DNA of 16,545 nt, taken from positions 1 through 16,545 of the forward strand of contig JAFAJU010000264.1 in the NCBI GenBank assembly GCA_019236035.1, in the 5' to 3' direction. Both the position numbers and the translations under genes were made by a program. How positions within the stretch are numbered: the first letter of the stretch is position 1; each line of letters opens with the position of its first letter. Under the pieces are notes generated by a model, which searched no databases, was not told the DNA's origin, and saw nothing but the letters and a program-made list of their open reading frames with translations. This DNA comes from Verrucomicrobiota bacterium. Its GTDB lineage: Bacteria; Verrucomicrobiota; Verrucomicrobiia; Chthoniobacterales; JAFAMB01. Below are positions 14,621 to 16,545 of the stretch, one piece after another.

Positions 14621-16545
14621 ATGTCGCAGCATCTCGAGAAAATCCTGGCGCACGCCGAACGCCAATTGACGTCAGAGGGTAGCCGGCGCCTTCGGGAACG
14701 CCTGGATTTATATAAGAAATTTCTCAAGATCGAGGAACATCGGCTCCGTTTGAAGCATTACTCGGGAGCCGGCGGACTCGAAATTGTTCGCGATCGCGCC
14801 GCCCTCTTGGACGTGGTGCTCCGCCATTTGTTTGAGGGAGCGTTAGAAGGGTCTGCCTTTGCTGAACGAACTCCCCCGGTAGCCCTGCTGGCGATCGGCG
14901 GCTATGGCCGGGGCGAATTGAACCCCTACAGCGATGTTGATATCCTGTTTTTACATGACTCCCTCCGCATTGCTGCCGAGACCGAGGAAGTTATTGAGCA
15001 AGTGTTGTACATGCTCTGGGATGTCGGATTTAAGGTTGGCCATTCGACTCGATCCATAGATGGCGCGATCAAGCTGGCAAATTCGGAGGTGACTACCAAA
15101 ACCTCGCTTTTGGAATCGCGGTTTTTAGCCGGCAATCAGCGACTGCACTCCAAGTTTCGCAGGGACTTTTTTGAGCGGTGCGTCAGGGGTCAGGTCGAGA
15201 GTTACCTGAAATGGCGCCTGGAAAATCAAGACGAACGCCACCGAAAATATGGCGGCTCGGTTTTCATGCAGGAGCCGAACGTTAAGAATGGCTGCGGCGG
15301 GTTGCGCGACTACCACAACCTGCAATGGATTTGCTATTTCCGTGACGGCGTCATGAGTACCGCTAAGCTGGTCGAACGGAAGTACATCAACGAAAGCGAT
15401 CGCCGGGCAATTGATCGCGCATATGACTTCCTCCTCCGAGTTCGTACCGAGCTGCACTATTTGAGTAAGCGGGCCTCGGATTTAGTAACGCTTTTCTATC
15501 AGGGCCAAATTGCGAGTAGCCTTAACTATCCACAGAAGAACTTTCTTCGCCGCAGCGAATCTTTCATGCGGGAATACTATCAAAACGCCAGGACAATCTA
15601 TTTGACGACGAAAAGCGTGACAGAACGCTTTCTATTGCCGGCGATTGCTGAACAAGAAGAAAAGCCGGTGTTCGGCTTTCTGGCAAACCGGAAACTGAAG
15701 ACCGAACACTTTGACGGGTTTTACAGTCACGGCAGGTTAATTTATTTCGAGAACCGGGATATTTTTCACGAAGATCCCTTCCGTTTGATGCGCGTGTTTC
15801 TCTACGCGCAACAACGTGAGATGGAGCTCAGTCCGGAGCTTCAGCAGTTGATTCGCCGGCGTACCAGGCTGGTCAATCGCACGTTCCAATACGCTCGGGC
15901 CGCGCGAGAGACTTTCGCTGCCATCCTCTCCCGCAAAGGCCAGGTCGGACACATTCTTCGGATGATGCACGAGGTTGATTTTCTGGGCAGATATCTGCCC
16001 GAATTCGGCGCTCTGACTTGCCTCGTGCAACACGAGTTTTTTCATCGGTACACCGCGGATGAACACACCCTGGTTTGCATCGAAAAATTGGACTCTCTCA
16101 TCGATACCGAGGATCCAAAATTAGCAGCGTATAAGTCGCTTTTTTTGAAGGTGGAAGACCCCTATGTGCTCTATCTGGCGCTCCTGCTGCATGACACCGG
16201 AAAAGCTTCCGGCGCCCGCCATCACGCCGAGGCTAGCGCTCTGAATGCTCAGAAGGTCGCCGCCCGGCTCCAGCTCTCACCGGAACGACGTAGAATACTC
16301 ATTCTACTCGTGGATCATCACATGACCCTCTCCGAAATAGCCCAACGGCGTAATTTGGAGGATCCCGCAACCATCGGTGATTTTTCACAGATCGTCCGAA
16401 CCCCGGAAAATCTCGATGCGTTGATGCTGTTAACGCTAGCGGATGGGCAAGGAACAGGCGGCCTGAATTGGTCCGACTGGAAGGAAACCCTCGTTTGGCA
16501 TCTGCACCACGCTAGTTCAAGTTATTTACATGACAAACGCGAGTT
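14621..16545 (+). CDS. glnD: Bifunctional PII uridylyltransferase/uridylyl-removing enzyme GlnD (3' end outside window)
   Basis: GlnD adds UMP to, or removes it from, PII proteins according to glutamine level and so controls nitrogen assimilation. The frame runs from ATG 14621 to the window edge, 641 codons with no stop. The nucleotidyltransferase motif is IGGYGRGELNPYSDVDILFL, with G93-G94 and catalytic D105 and D107. The middle domain contains EPNVKNGCGGLRDYHNLQW, characteristic of GlnD. The HD domain for UMP removal has LLLHDTGKASGARHHAE with H524-D525. The two C-terminal ACT domains that sense glutamine would lie beyond the edge. Neither glnB nor amtB is in the window. The start follows the MITE-like spacer, and no strong ribosome site is seen. 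Confidence 0.95.
   Translation, partial: MSQHLEKILAHAERQLTSEGSRRLRERLDLYKKFLKIEEHRLRLKHYSGAGGLEIVRDRAALLDVVLRHLFEGALEGSAFAERTPPVALLAIGGYGRGELNPYSDVDILFLHDSLRIAAETEEVIEQVLYMLWDVGFKVGHSTRSIDGAIKLANSEVTTKTSLLESRFLAGNQRLHSKFRRDFFERCVRGQVESYLKWRLENQDERHRKYGGSVFMQEPNVKNGCGGLRDYHNLQWICYFRDGVMSTAKLVERKYINESDRRAIDRAYDFLLRVRTELHYLSKRASDLVTLFYQGQIASSLNYPQKNFLRRSESFMREYYQNARTIYLTTKSVTERFLLPAIAEQEEKPVFGFLANRKLKTEHFDGFYSHGRLIYFENRDIFHEDPFRLMRVFLYAQQREMELSPELQQLIRRRTRLVNRTFQYARAARETFAAILSRKGQVGHILRMMHEVDFLGRYLPEFGALTCLVQHEFFHRYTADEHTLVCIEKLDSLIDTEDPKLAAYKSLFLKVEDPYVLYLALLLHDTGKASGARHHAEASALNAQKVAARLQLSPERRRILILLVDHHMTLSEIAQRRNLEDPATIGDFSQIVRTPENLDALMLLTLADGQGTGGLNWSDWKETLVWHLHHASSSYLHDKRE

Noticed and set aside
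153..16545. Novel defence island or biosynthetic cluster
   Set aside because: Apart from the HNH protein and the ligase fusion, the genes are housekeeping, stress or cell-wall functions with no defence partners such as helicase, reverse transcriptase or toxin-antitoxin genes.

Overview
The window is a compact, moderately GC-rich bacterial chromosome segment. By eye it looks like an uncultured Verrucomicrobiota genome, probably Chthoniobacterales-like. That placement is an inference from gene content, weak Shine-Dalgarno sites, the neighbours of grpE-dnaJ, and the intergenic palindromes; no single marker proves it. There are 12 complete protein genes and 2 genes cut by the window edges. No stretch of 300 bases lacks a gene, and I found no tRNA, rRNA, CRISPR array or transposase.

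Layout. Positions 3-134 hold the 3' end of an unrecognised gene. It converges on a minus-strand gene (153-2813) for one polypeptide joining an MBL-fold DNA exonuclease to an ATP-dependent DNA ligase. A short divergent spacer follows, then a small secreted protein of unknown function (2930-3454). Next comes a plus-strand stress or housekeeping cluster: a STAS antagonist, a membrane-anchored GAF/PP2C (RsbU/SpoIIE-like) phosphatase, grpE, dnaJ and rsmE (3517-8109), with tight or overlapping junctions and a good sigma-70-like promoter in front. After a hairpin come an N-acetylmuramoyl-L-alanine amidase and murI, overlapping by 35 bases; both act on peptidoglycan. murI converges on a minus-strand PHP-family phosphoesterase, which diverges from an HNH endonuclease. 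valS and the 5' part of glnD complete the window.

Non-coding structure is the least ordinary part. Two copies of one hairpin family sit exactly on stop codons at 8109-8156 and 10128-10174. They differ by a compensated base pair, and the second copy encodes the last 11 codons and stop of the PHP gene. A second palindrome family occurs as an inverted pair plus a tandem copy in front of valS (11645-11745). A third structure, between valS and glnD, has hexamer-repeat inverted ends like a MITE (14400-14554). The valS leader also has a strong hairpin just before the chosen start.

How the genes fit together: the STAS/phosphatase pair is typical of partner-switching stress signalling and is co-transcribed with, and probably translationally coupled to, the DnaK co-chaperones. 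DnaK and the anti-sigma kinase are not in this window. I see no convincing new multi-gene defence or mobile system. The best leads are the nuclease-ligase fusion and the stop-codon-associated palindromes.
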